Source of the DNA: Bradyrhizobium sp. CSA112
GTDB taxonomy: Bacteria > Pseudomonadota > Alphaproteobacteria > Rhizobiales > Xanthobacteraceae
Direction: 5' to 3'
Assembly: GCF_029051645.1 (NCBI RefSeq)
Contig: NZ_JAACFS010000005.1
Span: forward strand, 124,001-188,000
DNA length: 64,000 bases
The translations under genes were made by a program, and so were the position numbers. The notes under the pieces are model-generated. The model ran no database searches and was not told the DNA's origin. It saw nothing but the letters and a program-made list of their open reading frames with translations. Of the stretch, positions 44,225 to 53,946 are shown piece after piece. The first letter of the stretch is position 1, and every line of letters starts with the position of its first letter.

Positions 44225-45526
44225 TCAGACGTGCTCATAAACTGTCCGCCCGCCCACGATAGTACGCACGACGCGCCCCGAGAAGCGGGCTTCGTCGAAC
44301 GGCGTGTTCTTGCACTGCGATTTCAGGTCCGCGGGATCGAGCACCCAGGGCGTGTCGGGATCGATCACGATGACGTCGGCCGGGGAACCAGCGCGCAGCG
44401 AACCGCCGGGCAGGCCAAGCAGCTCCGCAGGCCGCGTCGACATCGCCCGGATCAGCGTCTTGAAGTTCATCTCGCGGTTGTGGATCAGCCGCAGCGCCGC
44501 CGGCAGCATGGTCTGCAGCCCAACCGCGCCGGGCGCCGCTTCCGCGAACGGCAGCCGCTTCACCTCGACGTCCTGCGGATTGTGATCCGACATCACGACG
44601 TCGATCAATCCGGAGGCCACGGCGGCAACCAGCGCGAGGCGGTCGTCCTCGGTGCGCAGCGGCGGCGACAATTTCAGGAAGGTGCGATAGGGGCCGATAT
44701 CGTTCTCGTTCAGCGTGACGTGATTGATCGACACGGAAGCGCTGACGTCGAGGCCGGCGTCTCGCGCGCGCTTGAGGATTTCCAGCGACTCGATCGAGGA
44801 CAGTGATGCCGCATGGTAGCGCCCGCCGGTCAACGCCACGAGGCGCATGTCGCGCTCCAGCATCACGGCTTCGGCGGCGTTGGGAATGCCGACGAGGCCG
44901 AGCCTGGCCGCGAATTCGCCCTCGTTCATCACGCCTTCGCCGACGAGGTCAGGGTCTTCGGTGTGGTGCACGATCAGCGCGTCGAAATCGCGCGCGTAGG
45001 TCAGCGCCCGTCGCATCACCTGCGCATTGGTGACGCTCTTGTCGCCATCGGTGAAGGCCACCGCGCCGGCGGCTTTCAATAGCCCGATCTCGGTCATCTC
45101 CACGCCGCCCAGGCCCTTGGTCAGTGCGGCCATCGGGTGGATATTGACGATCGCGGTGTCGCGGGCACGGCGCAGCACGAAGTCGACCGTCGCCGAATTG
45201 TCGATAACGGGCGAGGTATCCGGCTGGCAGATGATGGTGGTGATACCGCCGGCCGCAGCCGCCTGGCTGGCGGAGGCAAAGGTTTCGCGGTGGCTGGCGC
45301 CGGGCTCGCCGACGAAGGCACGCATGTCGATCAGCCCGGGGGCGACGATCTTGCCGGCGCAATTGACGATGTCGGTGCCTTCGGGCACGCCGGCGGCGCC
45401 GATGCCGCGTTTTGAGTCCCGGATCATGCCGTCGGCAATCAGCACATCGCCGGGGCCGTCGTAATCCCTTGAGGGATCGACGACGCGGGCGTTGGCGAGC
45501 AGGATCGGGCGGCGTTCTGTCAGCAT
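44225..45526 (-). CDS. dihydroorotase-like protein lacking the HxH metal site (PyrC', non-catalytic ATCase partner)
   Basis: This 433-residue class I dihydroorotase-family TIM barrel is three bases downstream of pyrB. The conserved DxHxHxREPG of active enzymes reads [10 protein letters not shown] at 67-76, so both metal-binding histidines are Arg69 and Phe71. [15 protein letters not shown] is retained. In Pseudomonas, such an inactive PyrC' is needed to build the PyrB dodecamer. Homologues in alphaproteobacteria are usually annotated simply as dihydroorotase. An active pyrC should lie elsewhere in the genome. Confidence 0.88.
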   Translation of the reverse strand: MLTERRPILLANARVVDPSRDYDGPGDVLIADGMIRDSKRGIGAAGVPEGTDIVNCAGKIVAPGLIDMRAFVGEPGASHRETFASASQAAAAGGITTIICQPDTSPVIDNSATVDFVLRRARDTAIVNIHPMAALTKGLGGVEMTEIGLLKAAGAVAFTDGDKSVTNAQVMRRALTYARDFDALIVHHTEDPDLVGEGVMNEGEFAARLGLVGIPNAAEAVMLERDMRLVALTGGRYHAASLSSIESLEILKRARDAGLDVSASVSINHVTLNENDIGPYRTFLKLSPPLRTEDDRLALVAAVASGLIDVVMSDHNPQDVEVKRLPFAEAAPGAVGLQTMLPAALRLIHNREMNFKTLIRAMSTRPAELLGLPGGSLRAGSPADVIVIDPDTPWVLDPADLKSQCKNTPFDEARFSGRVVRTIVGGRTVYEHV

Positions 45527-45529
45527 GAT

Positions 45530-46483
45530 TTACGCGTTCGGCAGGTTGCGGGCGAGCGCTTCCAGCACCGCCATCCGCACTGCCACTCCCATTTCTACCT
45601 GTTCACGGATCAGCGATTGCGCGCCATCCGCCACGATCGAGTCGATCTCGACGCCGCGATTCATCGGTCCCGGATGCATCACCAGCGCGTCCGGCTTGGC
45701 GTAAGCGAGCTTCTTCTGGTCGAGACCGAAATAGTGGAAGTATTCGCCGGACGACGGCACAAATGAGCCGTTCATCCGCTCGCGCTGCAGCCGCAGCATC
45801 ATCACGATGTCGGCGCCATTGAGGCCCTCGCGCATGTCGCGTGCCACCTCGACACCCATTCGCTCGATGCCGCGCGGCAGCAGCGTGGAGGGCGCCACCA
45901 CTCGGACGCGCGCGCCCATGGTGTTGAGCAAGAGGATGTTGGAGCGCGCCACCCGCGAATGCATCACGTCGCCGCAGATCGCGATGACCAGCCCTTCCAG
46001 CCGGCCCTTGTTGCGGCGGATGGTCAGCGCATCCAGTAGCGCCTGGGTCGGATGCTCGTGGGCCCCGTCACCGGCATTGATCACGGAACCGTCAACCTTG
46101 CGCGCCAGGAGTTCCACCGCGCCGGAGGCGTGGTGCCGCACCACCAGGATATCCGGGTGCATGGCGTTGAGCGTCACGGCCGTGTCCATCAGCGTCTCGC
46201 CCTTGCGGATCGAAGACGAGGACACCGACATGTTCATGACGTCGGCCCCTAACCGTTTTCCCGCCAGTTCGAACGAGGATTGGGTTCGGGTCGAGGCCTC
46301 GAAAAACAGGTTCACCTGGGTGCGACCGCGCAAAGACGTGCGCTTTTTGTCCACCTGGCGGTTGAGCTCGACATATTCCTCGGAAAGGTCGAGCAGGCCG
46401 GTAATATCGGCAGCGGAAAGCCCCTCGATTCCCAGCAGATGCCGGTGCCCGAGGACGAAGGTCGATTTCGATGCAGGGGTCAT
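45530..46483 (-). CDS. pyrB: aspartate carbamoyltransferase catalytic subunit
   Basis: This 317-residue ATCase performs the committed step of pyrimidine synthesis. The carbamoyl-phosphate site is seen in [29 protein letters not shown] and [15 protein letters not shown] are also present. No pyrI regulatory subunit is adjacent; pyrC' follows three bases downstream, so this is the PyrB-PyrC' holoenzyme type. ATG 46483 is preferred; an upstream in-frame start at 46522 adds 13 hydrophobic residues unlike the family. Confidence 0.95.
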   Translation of the reverse strand: MTPASKSTFVLGHRHLLGIEGLSAADITGLLDLSEEYVELNRQVDKKRTSLRGRTQVNLFFEASTRTQSSFELAGKRLGADVMNMSVSSSSIRKGETLMDTAVTLNAMHPDILVVRHHASGAVELLARKVDGSVINAGDGAHEHPTQALLDALTIRRNKGRLEGLVIAICGDVMHSRVARSNILLLNTMGARVRVVAPSTLLPRGIERMGVEVARDMREGLNGADIVMMLRLQRERMNGSFVPSSGEYFHYFGLDQKKLAYAKPDALVMHPGPMNRGVEIDSIVADGAQSLIREQVEMGVAVRMAVLEALARNLPNA

Positions 46484-46668
46484 TAAAGCGAGAGCTATAG
46501 GCAGAGATGCCGGGTAGGGCAAGCTTCAAATCCTGCGTCCGGACTTATCCACTAGCGCATCGGCGGCAGGGAAAACGGCGGCGGATGGTGTCCCCTACCG
46601 CCGGTTTCCGCTAGGGTGCCGAGATCGGCGCACGATCAGGCCATGGAAAACCTACGGCATTTCATTCA

Positions 46669-47475
46669 GTGCATTCGGATTATGTTGTGGGCACTGGCGT
46701 AACCATCAGCAGGGGTGCGACAAGGCGGATGGCACTCGCGGCGATATTCGCAGCGGGTTGCCTGGCGAGCGCCGCGGCGCAGACGCCAAAACTGCCCGCC
46801 GGCTTCGTCTATCTGCGCGATATCGATCCGACCATCATTCAGGATACGCGTTACGCCGGCCCCAACAATTTCGTCGGCCGTCCCCTCAGGGGGTATCAAG
46901 CCGCCGAATGTGTGGTGAAGCGCGAAGTCGGCGTGCTGCTGAAGAGCGTTCAGGAAGAGCTCGCGCTGCAGGGTCTGTCCTTGAAGATGTTCGATTGCTA
47001 CCGCCCCACGCGCGCGGTTGCCGACATGGTGGCGTGGTCGCGCGACGGCAAGGAGACACCGGCGCAGAAGCGCTACAATCCGTCGTTCAGCAAGGCAGAC
47101 CTGTTTCGTCTGGGATATATCGCCGAGCGTTCCGGGCATTCCACCGGTGCTGCGCTTGACCTTACGCTGGTCGATCTGAAGGCCGATAATTCAGCGGTAT
47201 TCGATCCCACCAAGGAATACGGCGACTGCACCGCCAATGTGAACCTTCGCGCGCCGGATGGCAGCGTCGACATGGGCACCGGCTATGATTGTTCCGACGT
47301 CAGGTCGCACACATCAGCGAAATCCATCACCGCAGCCCAGCGCCGCTGGCGGGAGAAGCTGGTTCTGGTGATGGCGCGGCGAGGATTTGTAAACTATTCG
47401 AAGGAGTGGTGGCACTTTTCGCTGCCGGGGGCGGGCGGGCCGGCCTATGATTTCCCGATTGTACCGAGGAAATGA
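46669..47475 (+). CDS. VanX-type D-alanyl-D-alanine dipeptidase (peptidase M15D)
   Basis: This zinc peptidase of up to 268 residues resembles VanX/DdpX, which cleave D-Ala-D-Ala. The zinc and catalytic residues are seen in SGHSTGAALDLTL (His, Asp) and EWWHF (Glu and His). A signal peptide (ATRRMALAAIFAAGCLASAAA) places it in the periplasm, so its likely role is recycling of D-Ala-D-Ala rather than vancomycin resistance. GTG 46669 is given, but GTG 46687 or ATG 46729 are alternatives. Two extra cysteine pairs suggest disulphides. Confidence 0.85.
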   Translation: MHSDYVVGTGVTISRGATRRMALAAIFAAGCLASAAAQTPKLPAGFVYLRDIDPTIIQDTRYAGPNNFVGRPLRGYQAAECVVKREVGVLLKSVQEELALQGLSLKMFDCYRPTRAVADMVAWSRDGKETPAQKRYNPSFSKADLFRLGYIAERSGHSTGAALDLTLVDLKADNSAVFDPTKEYGDCTANVNLRAPDGSVDMGTGYDCSDVRSHTSAKSITAAQRRWREKLVLVMARRGFVNYSKEWWHFSLPGAGGPAYDFPIVPRK

Positions 47476-47498
47476 ATCACGGGGTTCCAGGATCAGCC

Positions 47499-49142
47499 AT
47501 GAGCCAGGCAACATTCGCGACCCATGAGGTCTTCAACCAGTCACCACCGTTTGAGGATATCGATCTATTTGCGGCCGATCGGCCGTTGGTCGAAGCGGTG
47601 GCCGCCAACGGCGGCGCTTCGGCCGAGGGCGAGTTGTCGGACTTCGGCAACCACTGGGGTTCGGCCGTCATGGCCGAACGCGGCCGCGTTGCCAACGAGA
47701 ACACGCCGAAACTGCGCACCTTCGATGCCCGCGGCAATCGCCGCGACGAGGTCGAGTTTCATCCGGCCTATCACGAGTTGATGGCGCATAGTGCGCACGC
47801 CGGCGTGCACAATTCGACCTGGAACGGGTCAGGCAAGCCGGCCGGCGGTGCGTCGGAGGTGATCCGCGCGGCCAAATTTTACATGGCCGCGCAGGTCGAG
47901 ACCGGACATCTCTGCCCGATCACCATGACGCGGGCCTCCGTCGCCGCGCTGGCAGAACAGCCCGACCTGCTGGCCAGGGTGATGCCGGTGCTGGGCACGC
48001 GTTCCTATGACCCGAGCTTTGCGCCGTGGCCGACAAAACGCGGCATGACGCTCGGCATGGGCATGACCGAGAAGCAGGGCGGCACCGACGTGCGGTCCAA
48101 CATGACGCGGGCGGAGCGCGACGGGAATGCCTACCGCATCACCGGGCACAAATGGTTCATGTCGGCGCCGATGTGCGACGCTTTCCTGGTGCTCGCACAG
48201 GCCGAGGATGGCTTGAGCTGTTTCTTCATGCCGCGCTTTACGCCCGACGGGTCGATCAACGCGATCCGGTTCCAGCGGCTCAAGGACAAGCTCGGCAACC
48301 GTTCGAACGCCTCCTCGGAAGTCGAGTTTCACGGCGCCCATGCCGAGCGCGTCGGCGACGAGGGCAAGGGTATCCGCACCATCATCCAGATGGTGCAATT
48401 GACCCGGCAGGATTGCGCGATAGCTTCGGCCGGTCTGATGCGCTCCGGTCTGGCGCATGCGCTGCACCACGCAAGGCATCGCAGCGTGTTCCAAAAACAT
48501 CTCGCCGATCAGCCGCTGATGAAGGCGGTGCTGTCGGACATGGCGCTGCATGTCGAGGCCACCGTCGCGCTGGTGATGCGGCTGTGCCGTTCGTTCGACC
48601 GCGCGCCTGTCGACGCCAAGGAAGCCGCCTATATGCGGCTGCTGACGCCGGCCATCAAATACTGGGTCTGCAAGAGCGCGCCCGGCTTTCTCTATGAGGC
48701 GATGGAGTGCCTCGGCGGCAATGGTTACGTGGAAGAGGGCATTGTGGCACGGCATTACCGGGAGGCGCCGGTCAATGCGATCTGGGAAGGCTCCGGCAAT
48801 GTGATGTGCCTCGACGTGCTCCGCGCGCTGTCGCGCGAGCCGGAAGCGGCATCCGGCATCTTGCATGAACTGACCGGCGAGACGCTCGGATTGCGGGGCG
48901 CGGGTGAGGCAACCGCGTTCATCGGCAAGGCCTTCCACCGGCCGGACAGCGAGCGCGTGGCGCGGCTGGCGGTCGAGAAGCTGGCGCTGCTGGCGGCTTC
49001 CGCCGCGCTTAATGCGGCGTCGCCGCGGCATGCGCAGTTGTTCGCGGCCACGCGCCTTGCCGGGAATCACGCCGGCATGTACGGCGCGGTCGATCTGGCC
49101 AATGACGACATAAGCGGACTCTTGGAGCGCGCGCTGCCGTGA
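47499..49142 (+). CDS. AidB-like acyl-CoA dehydrogenase
   Basis: This 547-residue acyl-CoA dehydrogenase superfamily member is of the long AidB type: the N-terminal FNQSPPFEDIDLFAADRPL, MGMTEKQGGTDVRSN, and PVNAIWEGSGNVMCLDVLRAL. FAD-binding and dimer regions are intact. E. coli AidB is induced by alkylation and binds DNA near promoters; whether this one uses acyl-CoA is not known. It follows the dipeptidase by 23 bases on the same strand. Confidence 0.9.
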   Translation: MSQATFATHEVFNQSPPFEDIDLFAADRPLVEAVAANGGASAEGELSDFGNHWGSAVMAERGRVANENTPKLRTFDARGNRRDEVEFHPAYHELMAHSAHAGVHNSTWNGSGKPAGGASEVIRAAKFYMAAQVETGHLCPITMTRASVAALAEQPDLLARVMPVLGTRSYDPSFAPWPTKRGMTLGMGMTEKQGGTDVRSNMTRAERDGNAYRITGHKWFMSAPMCDAFLVLAQAEDGLSCFFMPRFTPDGSINAIRFQRLKDKLGNRSNASSEVEFHGAHAERVGDEGKGIRTIIQMVQLTRQDCAIASAGLMRSGLAHALHHARHRSVFQKHLADQPLMKAVLSDMALHVEATVALVMRLCRSFDRAPVDAKEAAYMRLLTPAIKYWVCKSAPGFLYEAMECLGGNGYVEEGIVARHYREAPVNAIWEGSGNVMCLDVLRALSREPEAASGILHELTGETLGLRGAGEATAFIGKAFHRPDSERVARLAVEKLALLAASAALNAASPRHAQLFAATRLAGNHAGMYGAVDLANDDISGLLERALP

Positions 49143-49245
49143 GCATGAATGCGTCTCACCGTCCTGGCTGGGTTTGCCGCCTTCGCTGAAGCTTCAGCGG
49201 CAAGCCCGGGCATGACGAAGATAATCCTCCGGCTATGAAAGTCAC

Positions 49246-50031
49246 TTGATGGACTCCCTCACCACCGCAAGTCCCACTGCCGTACCGCCCGCGATCCCCG
49301 ATCAGCAGCCGCCACGCGTCTGGAAATTCTGGGGCACGTCGCTGTGGGGCCTGTTCATCTTCGCAGCGGTGTTCCTCGGCCAGGTCACGGTCATCATCTA
49401 CTTCGTGCTGCGGCATGGCGGGTCGTTCGACATCGCTGATGCGATCCGTATCGTCGGCAGCGGCCTTACCATCTCGCTGTCCGTCATCCTGGGACTGCCC
49501 GCCGTGCTGCTGGCGTCGTGGGTCGCGATCCGTCCGACGCGGATACCCTTTGCCGAATATCTGGCGCTGCGCTGGCCCTCATGGCGCAATTTCCTCACAG
49601 GCGTCGCCGCGCTGGCGATTCTCGTCGGCGGCTGGGACCTGCTGTCGCGGGCACTTGGGCGCGAGGTAACGCCGGGCTTCATGGGCGACGTGCTGAAATC
49701 AGCCCAGGCCGATGGCGCGCTGTGGCTGCTGGTGATCGCGTTTTCCGTGGCCGCGCCGATGTGGGAAGAGATTTTTGCGCGCGGGTTCCTCTACCGCGGC
49801 TGGTCGGAATCAAGGCTCGGCGTCGCCGGGGCCATCTTCCTGTCGTCGCTGGCCTGGACCGCGCTGCATCTGCAATACGACTGGTTCTTCTTCGGCGAGG
49901 TGTTTTCGATCGGCCTGCTGCTGGGCTATCTGCGCTACCGCACCAATTCGACCTGGCTGACCATCGCGCTGCACGGCATCAATAATCTGGCAGCGACGAT
50001 TCAGACCCTCTGGTTGGCCGGGCAGGGGTAA
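49246..50031 (+). CDS. CPBP family intramembrane metalloprotease
   Basis: This 261-residue membrane protein has six or more helices. The CPBP/Abi (CAAX prenyl protease-like, PF02517) motifs are WEEIFARGFLY (EExxxR), FLSSLAWTALHL with the metal His, and ALHGINN. Bacterial members act in peptide or bacteriocin maturation and immunity, but most are uncharacterised. No bacteriocin gene is nearby. A palindromic repeat follows. Confidence 0.88.
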   Translation: MMDSLTTASPTAVPPAIPDQQPPRVWKFWGTSLWGLFIFAAVFLGQVTVIIYFVLRHGGSFDIADAIRIVGSGLTISLSVILGLPAVLLASWVAIRPTRIPFAEYLALRWPSWRNFLTGVAALAILVGGWDLLSRALGREVTPGFMGDVLKSAQADGALWLLVIAFSVAAPMWEEIFARGFLYRGWSESRLGVAGAIFLSSLAWTALHLQYDWFFFGEVFSIGLLLGYLRYRTNSTWLTIALHGINNLAATIQTLWLAGQG

Positions 50032-50042
50032 GGCTCTCTCCC

Positions 50043-50127
50043 CGTCATTGCGAGGAGCGCCAGCGACGAAGCAATCCATGTCTCAACTCGCCGCCCTATG
50101 GATTGCTTCGCTTCGCTCGCAATGACG
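50043..50127. repeat. palindromic intergenic repeat (CGTCATTGCGAG family), copy 3
   Basis: CGTCATTGCGAGGAGCG is mirrored by CGCTCGCAATGACG, with GAAGCAATCCATG/TATGGATTGCTTC inside. It lies between convergent CPBP and AEC genes. The left arm and centre are closest to the copy at 22031. Confidence 0.85.
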
Positions 50128-50128
50128 G

Positions 50129-51052
50129 CTACGCCACCAATGCAATCGCAATCGGCATCGTGATCGCCGCCAAAATGGTCTGCAGCGTGATGATCTGGGC
50201 CAGCAGCGGGGCGTCGCCACCCATTTGCCGCGCCAGCACATAGGCCGAGGACGAGGTGGGCACGGCCGAGCAGACAGCAACGATCACCAGGCCTGAGCCC
50301 GATATGCCGAACCACAGCGCCAGCGCGATGCCAAGAACCGGCATCAGGATCAGCTTGAGGAACACCGCGATCGAAGCGGCTAGGCTCGGACGGAACATAC
50401 CTGCAAGCTGCAGGCCCGCGCCGGTGACGAGCAGTCCGATGCCGAGGGATGAGCGGCCGAGCGCCTCGGCGACGTCGTGCCAGACCTGTGGCAGCGGCAG
50501 ATGCGTGACATTCACCGCGAGCCCGATCGCGCAGGCCCAGATCAAAGGATTCGTCAGCACTGTCATCACGATCGCGCGGAGCGACTGCTTTTCCGGCGTA
50601 GCGTAGTGAGCCAGCACCGACACGCTGAACACATTCACAAGCGGAATGATCGCGACCATGGCGACGGAGGCCAGCGCCAGCCCGGTGTGGCCAAAGAGAT
50701 TGCTAGAGATGGCGAGCGCGACAAAAGTCTGCCAGCGCGTTGCGCCCTGGAAGATCGAGGTGAAGGCCGGGCCATCGATGTTCCAGCGGCAGAAGAGGGG
50801 CCGCAGCGCCAGGCACAAGAGCGACATCACTAGCGCCGAGAGCATCAGCGCGCCGCCGACTCCGGCCACCGGAACGCTGGACAGATCGGCCTTCACCAGC
50901 GTCTGGATCAGTAGCGTCGGGAACAGGACGTAATAGGTCAGCCTCTCCAGCCCGTGCCATTGCGTGTCCAGCCGCATCAGGCTGCGCTTGAGGATGAAGC
51001 CGAGCACGATCAGCAGAAACACCGGCAGCAGCGCCGAGATCACCACCGCCAT
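50129..51052 (-). CDS. AEC family transporter (auxin efflux carrier-like)
   Basis: This 307-residue membrane protein has ten hydrophobic segments arranged as two five-helix halves, as in PF03547. Features include a Pro-Leu-Leu-rich first half (YYVLFPTLLIQTL) and SAVPTSSSAYVLARQMGGD in the last half. The family exports organic anions such as malate or malonate in bacteria; the substrate here is unknown. ATG 51052 overlaps the ruvX stop (ATGA), so expression is coupled to ruvX. Confidence 0.88.
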   Translation of the reverse strand: MAVVISALLPVFLLIVLGFILKRSLMRLDTQWHGLERLTYYVLFPTLLIQTLVKADLSSVPVAGVGGALMLSALVMSLLCLALRPLFCRWNIDGPAFTSIFQGATRWQTFVALAISSNLFGHTGLALASVAMVAIIPLVNVFSVSVLAHYATPEKQSLRAIVMTVLTNPLIWACAIGLAVNVTHLPLPQVWHDVAEALGRSSLGIGLLVTGAGLQLAGMFRPSLAASIAVFLKLILMPVLGIALALWFGISGSGLVIVAVCSAVPTSSSAYVLARQMGGDAPLLAQIITLQTILAAITMPIAIALVA

Positions 51053-51534
51053 CAGCGATCTCCGCGCAGCTTCGCCAGCCGGTCCAGCGCACCCTGCAGG
51101 ATGAACATCGCGGCATGCTCGTCGATCACCTCGGCACGGCGGGCGCGGGAGACGTCCATGCCGATCAATTCGCGCTCGACGGCCGCGGTCGAGAGCCGCT
51201 CGTCCCATAAAGCGATGGCAAGCCCCGTGAGGTTGGAAAAATTACGGGCAAAGGCGCGGGTCGATTGCGCGCGTGGCCCCTCGCTGCCGTCCATGTTGAT
51301 GGGCAGGCCGAGCACGAAGCCGACGGCGCTGCGTTCGCCCGAAATCGCCAACAGCCGCGCCGCGTCGGCCTTGAAAGCCTTGCGCTGGATCGTCTCGACG
51401 CCGGTCGCCAGCCGGCGGTCAGGATCGGACGCGGCGACGCCGATGGTCTTGGTGCCGAGATCGAGGCCGATGAGGGCGCCACGCTCGGGCCAGTGGGTGA
51501 CAGCATCGATCAGGGGAAGGATAGGGGCGGGCAT
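51052..51534 (-). CDS. ruvX: Holliday junction resolvase-like protein RuvX (YqgF)
   Basis: This 160-residue RNase H-like nuclease has IGLDLGTKTIGVAASD with the first catalytic Asp (about residue 24), GLPINMDGSEGPRAQ, DERLSTAAVE with the second acid, and a C-terminal DEHAAMFILQGALD (third Asp). Proposed roles are 16S rRNA 5' end maturation and junction resolution. ATG 51534 is preferred to the in-frame start at 51606. It is followed by the AEC gene with overlap. Confidence 0.93.
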   Translation of the reverse strand: MPAPILPLIDAVTHWPERGALIGLDLGTKTIGVAASDPDRRLATGVETIQRKAFKADAARLLAISGERSAVGFVLGLPINMDGSEGPRAQSTRAFARNFSNLTGLAIALWDERLSTAAVERELIGMDVSRARRAEVIDEHAAMFILQGALDRLAKLRGDR

Positions 51535-51625
51535 GGTTCCGCTTAACACGCGGTGTGCCGCACAGGCAAAGCCGATCAGGGCGTGGCGTCCATGCGAGAA
51601 CGCCACGCCATCCGTCGATTTAGTC

Positions 51626-52561
51626 TTACCGGATCGCGACCGGGTTGATCATGCTCTGCACGCCGCCCTTGAAGCGCGGCTGGCCGAGCACGAACAGGAA
51701 CTCATAGGCCTTGTCCTTGGCGAGCTCTGCCGTGTCGAGATTTTCGAGGATATAGGTCCCGTTCATCGCCAGCAGGATCTGATGCACCTCGAAGATGTTT
51801 TTCGACTCGAAGGGAAGGACTTCGAGTCCCCAGGTATCGGCGCCGACGGCGACCACGCCCTTGCCGGTGAGATACTTGGCGCCTTCGACCCCTAGGCCCG
51901 GCTCACCTGCACCATAGCGCTTGTCATCCTTGCCGATCAGGCTGAGCCAGCCGGTGTGGAAGATCACGACGTCGCCCTGGCGGATTTCGACGCCCTGTTT
52001 CTTCGCGACTTCCTCGATCTCCTTGACGTTGAAGGCGGTGCCTTCCTTGACCACGTCGGTGCCGTAGTGAGCCGCCATGTCGAGCAGTACGCCGCGGGTC
52101 ACCATCGGCGGAACTTTCTCGATGCCGAGCTTTTTCAGTCCCGTCGGATCGGCGAAATCGGCGAGTTTGTTGCCATTATAGTAGACGTGCTCGATACCGA
52201 GATGGCCGAGGCCGTCCAACTGACTACCGACGCCGACCCAGCCTTCAATGATGTCGTCGTTGTAGGTCGTCTTGTTGGGTCCAAGGCCGGGAATGCCGGC
52301 CTGGCCGGGCTGCACGATCGTGACCTTGAAGGCCCGCGGCGGATAGGCGGGGGTCTTGGAATCGACGGGAATGCCGAGCGCGTAGGTTTTGCCGGTCTTG
52401 ACCAAGCCCGCTGCTTTCACGACGAGTTCGGGCTTCATGTAGTTGGCGGCGCCGATCTCGTCGTTCGGCCCCCATTTCGATTTCGTCCAGTCTTGAGCGC
52501 TTGCCGTTCCGACCGCACCCAACAAGGCGACAGAACAGCTCAATACGAACGCAATGCGCAT
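51626..52561 (-). CDS. periplasmic cyclase family protein (PF04199)
   Basis: This 311-residue exported protein has a signal peptide ending TASAQ (about 1-23). The mature part matches the PF04199 'cyclase' (kynurenine formamidase-like) fold: GSQLDGLGHLGIEH corresponds to the HxGTHxDxPxH metal motif in altered form, and VVIFHTGWLSL follows. These metal hydrolases cleave formamides or esters. The substrate is unknown. The gene is on the minus strand with its own upstream region and no obvious operon partner. Confidence 0.85.
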   Translation of the reverse strand: MRIAFVLSCSVALLGAVGTASAQDWTKSKWGPNDEIGAANYMKPELVVKAAGLVKTGKTYALGIPVDSKTPAYPPRAFKVTIVQPGQAGIPGLGPNKTTYNDDIIEGWVGVGSQLDGLGHLGIEHVYYNGNKLADFADPTGLKKLGIEKVPPMVTRGVLLDMAAHYGTDVVKEGTAFNVKEIEEVAKKQGVEIRQGDVVIFHTGWLSLIGKDDKRYGAGEPGLGVEGAKYLTGKGVVAVGADTWGLEVLPFESKNIFEVHQILLAMNGTYILENLDTAELAKDKAYEFLFVLGQPRFKGGVQSMINPVAIR

Positions 52562-52759
52562 CGCAGTCCCTCCCAGATTGACGTTATGGTTTTTGGTAGC
52601 CAGCACCTCATACTAACGTAGTAGTGTGGGGCGGCCAGAGGTTTTTTGAGCATGACGCTCGCATCGCCGTCCGAGGAAGGGTGCAGCGCAAATCGTCTTG
52701 TTGCGGAAAGATGGCAGAGAAGTTTCGTCCGGCGGAATGAACGCGGGTAAGGCTATTTG

Positions 52760-52975
52760 ATGGATGCGCTCAGTCTGTTCGGCCTGTTCGCGGTGACCGC
52801 GATGCTCGTGGCATACGCGCTGGAGGACCGCAGCCACTGGTTCATCCTGGCCTTCGCTGGCGCCTGCGCGCTTGGCTCCGCTTATGGATTCTTACAGGGC
52901 GCCTGGCCGTTCGGACTGGTCGAGGCGATCTGGACCGGCGTTGCGGTGCGGCGCTGGTATGTCAGGCTGCAATGA
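52760..52975 (+). CDS. small conserved membrane protein (71 aa)
   Basis: This 71-residue protein has two membrane helices (about 5-20 and 28-48) and ends VEAIWTGVAVRRWYVRLQ. Bradyrhizobium genomes often contain similar hypothetical proteins with GFLQGAWPFGLVEAIW. A role is not known. Its 3' end overlaps the convergent LysR gene by 14 bases. ATG 52760 is the only good start. Confidence 0.7.
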   Translation: MDALSLFGLFAVTAMLVAYALEDRSHWFILAFAGACALGSAYGFLQGAWPFGLVEAIWTGVAVRRWYVRLQ

Positions 52976-53843
52976 CCTCGCCATTGTTGCTCAGGCAGGA
53001 TGCGAAGACCTGCAGGGCACTGTATTGATGCGCCGTGCGGCGGGTGATGAAAAGCGTCTCCACGCGTGACTGCGCCGGGCTTAGCGTGTGGATGCTCACG
53101 CTGTCGTTTCGCCCAACTACAGCGCGCGGCAGCAGCGTCACGCCCATGTCGGCGGCAACGCAGCCGATCATGCCGTCGAGCGTGCCGAGTTCGAACCGCG
53201 CGGAAGACGGCCAGCCGAATTCCGAGAAGATCTGCTCGAGCCGCTGGCGGTAGGTGCAGCCGGTGCGGAACACCAGCGCGGTCGGCCCCGATTCCGGCGT
53301 GCCCGCGCGTAAAGCGGCGAGGCTCTGCCATCGCAGTGCCGTCACCAGCACGAGTTCTTCGCGGAAGGCGACCGTCGTATTGAGTTCGGCATGCTCGACC
53401 GGACCTGCGACGAACGCGCCGTCAAACGTGCCGTTGAGCACGCTGGCCACCAGCTCGGCCGTTGTCGAGGTCCGTAAGGTCAGCCGCACCGCCGGGAAGC
53501 GCCGATGGAAATCGGCGAGCAAAGAGGGTAGGCGCACTGCCGCCGTCGTCTCCATCGAGCCGATCGCGAGCGGTCCCTTCGGCTCGCCGTCGTCGCGCGC
53601 GGCCAGCAGCGCCTCGCGCGACAGCGCGGCCATCCGCTGCGCATAGGGCAGCAAACGGCGGCCGGCGCCGGTCAGCGTCATGCCGCGGCTGTGCCGCTCG
53701 AACAACGCGGTGCCGATCTCGGCTTCGAGCGCCTTCACCCGCTGCGTGACGTTGGATTGCACGGTGTTGAGTTCGTCGGCAGCGCGGGTGATGCCGCCGA
53801 GCCGCGCGACTGTGGCAAAGGTCGTCAGGTCGGACAATTCCAT
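52962..53843 (-). CDS. LysR family transcriptional regulator
   Basis: This 293-residue LTTR has an N-terminal winged helix (about 1-60: MELSDLTTFATVARLGGITRAADELNTVQSNVTQRV region) and a periplasmic-binding-like effector domain. It is divergent from the nitronate monooxygenase gene, whose expression it probably controls. Two Cys in the effector domain (FRTGCTY, IGCVAA) could be redox responsive. The inducer is unknown. Confidence 0.92.
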   Translation of the reverse strand: MELSDLTTFATVARLGGITRAADELNTVQSNVTQRVKALEAEIGTALFERHSRGMTLTGAGRRLLPYAQRMAALSREALLAARDDGEPKGPLAIGSMETTAAVRLPSLLADFHRRFPAVRLTLRTSTTAELVASVLNGTFDGAFVAGPVEHAELNTTVAFREELVLVTALRWQSLAALRAGTPESGPTALVFRTGCTYRQRLEQIFSEFGWPSSARFELGTLDGMIGCVAADMGVTLLPRAVVGRNDSVSIHTLSPAQSRVETLFITRRTAHQYSALQVFASCLSNNGEVIAA

Positions 53844-53946
53844 GCGATCCGCGCGTTTTCTTTTCTAGATGGCTACATTCTCAACAAATCACTTATCCAG
53901 AATTCTAGTGCCGGCTAGGGTGCCTGTCCAGATTAGGAGAATTGAT

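Noticed and set aside
46669..47475. VanX-like gene as a vancomycin-resistance determinant
   Set aside because: It has a signal peptide and no vanH/vanA partners; the host is Gram-negative, so peptidoglycan dipeptide recycling is more likely.
47829..49070. Minus-strand frame (413 codons) opposite the AidB-like gene
   Set aside because: Antisense shadow in a conserved coding region.
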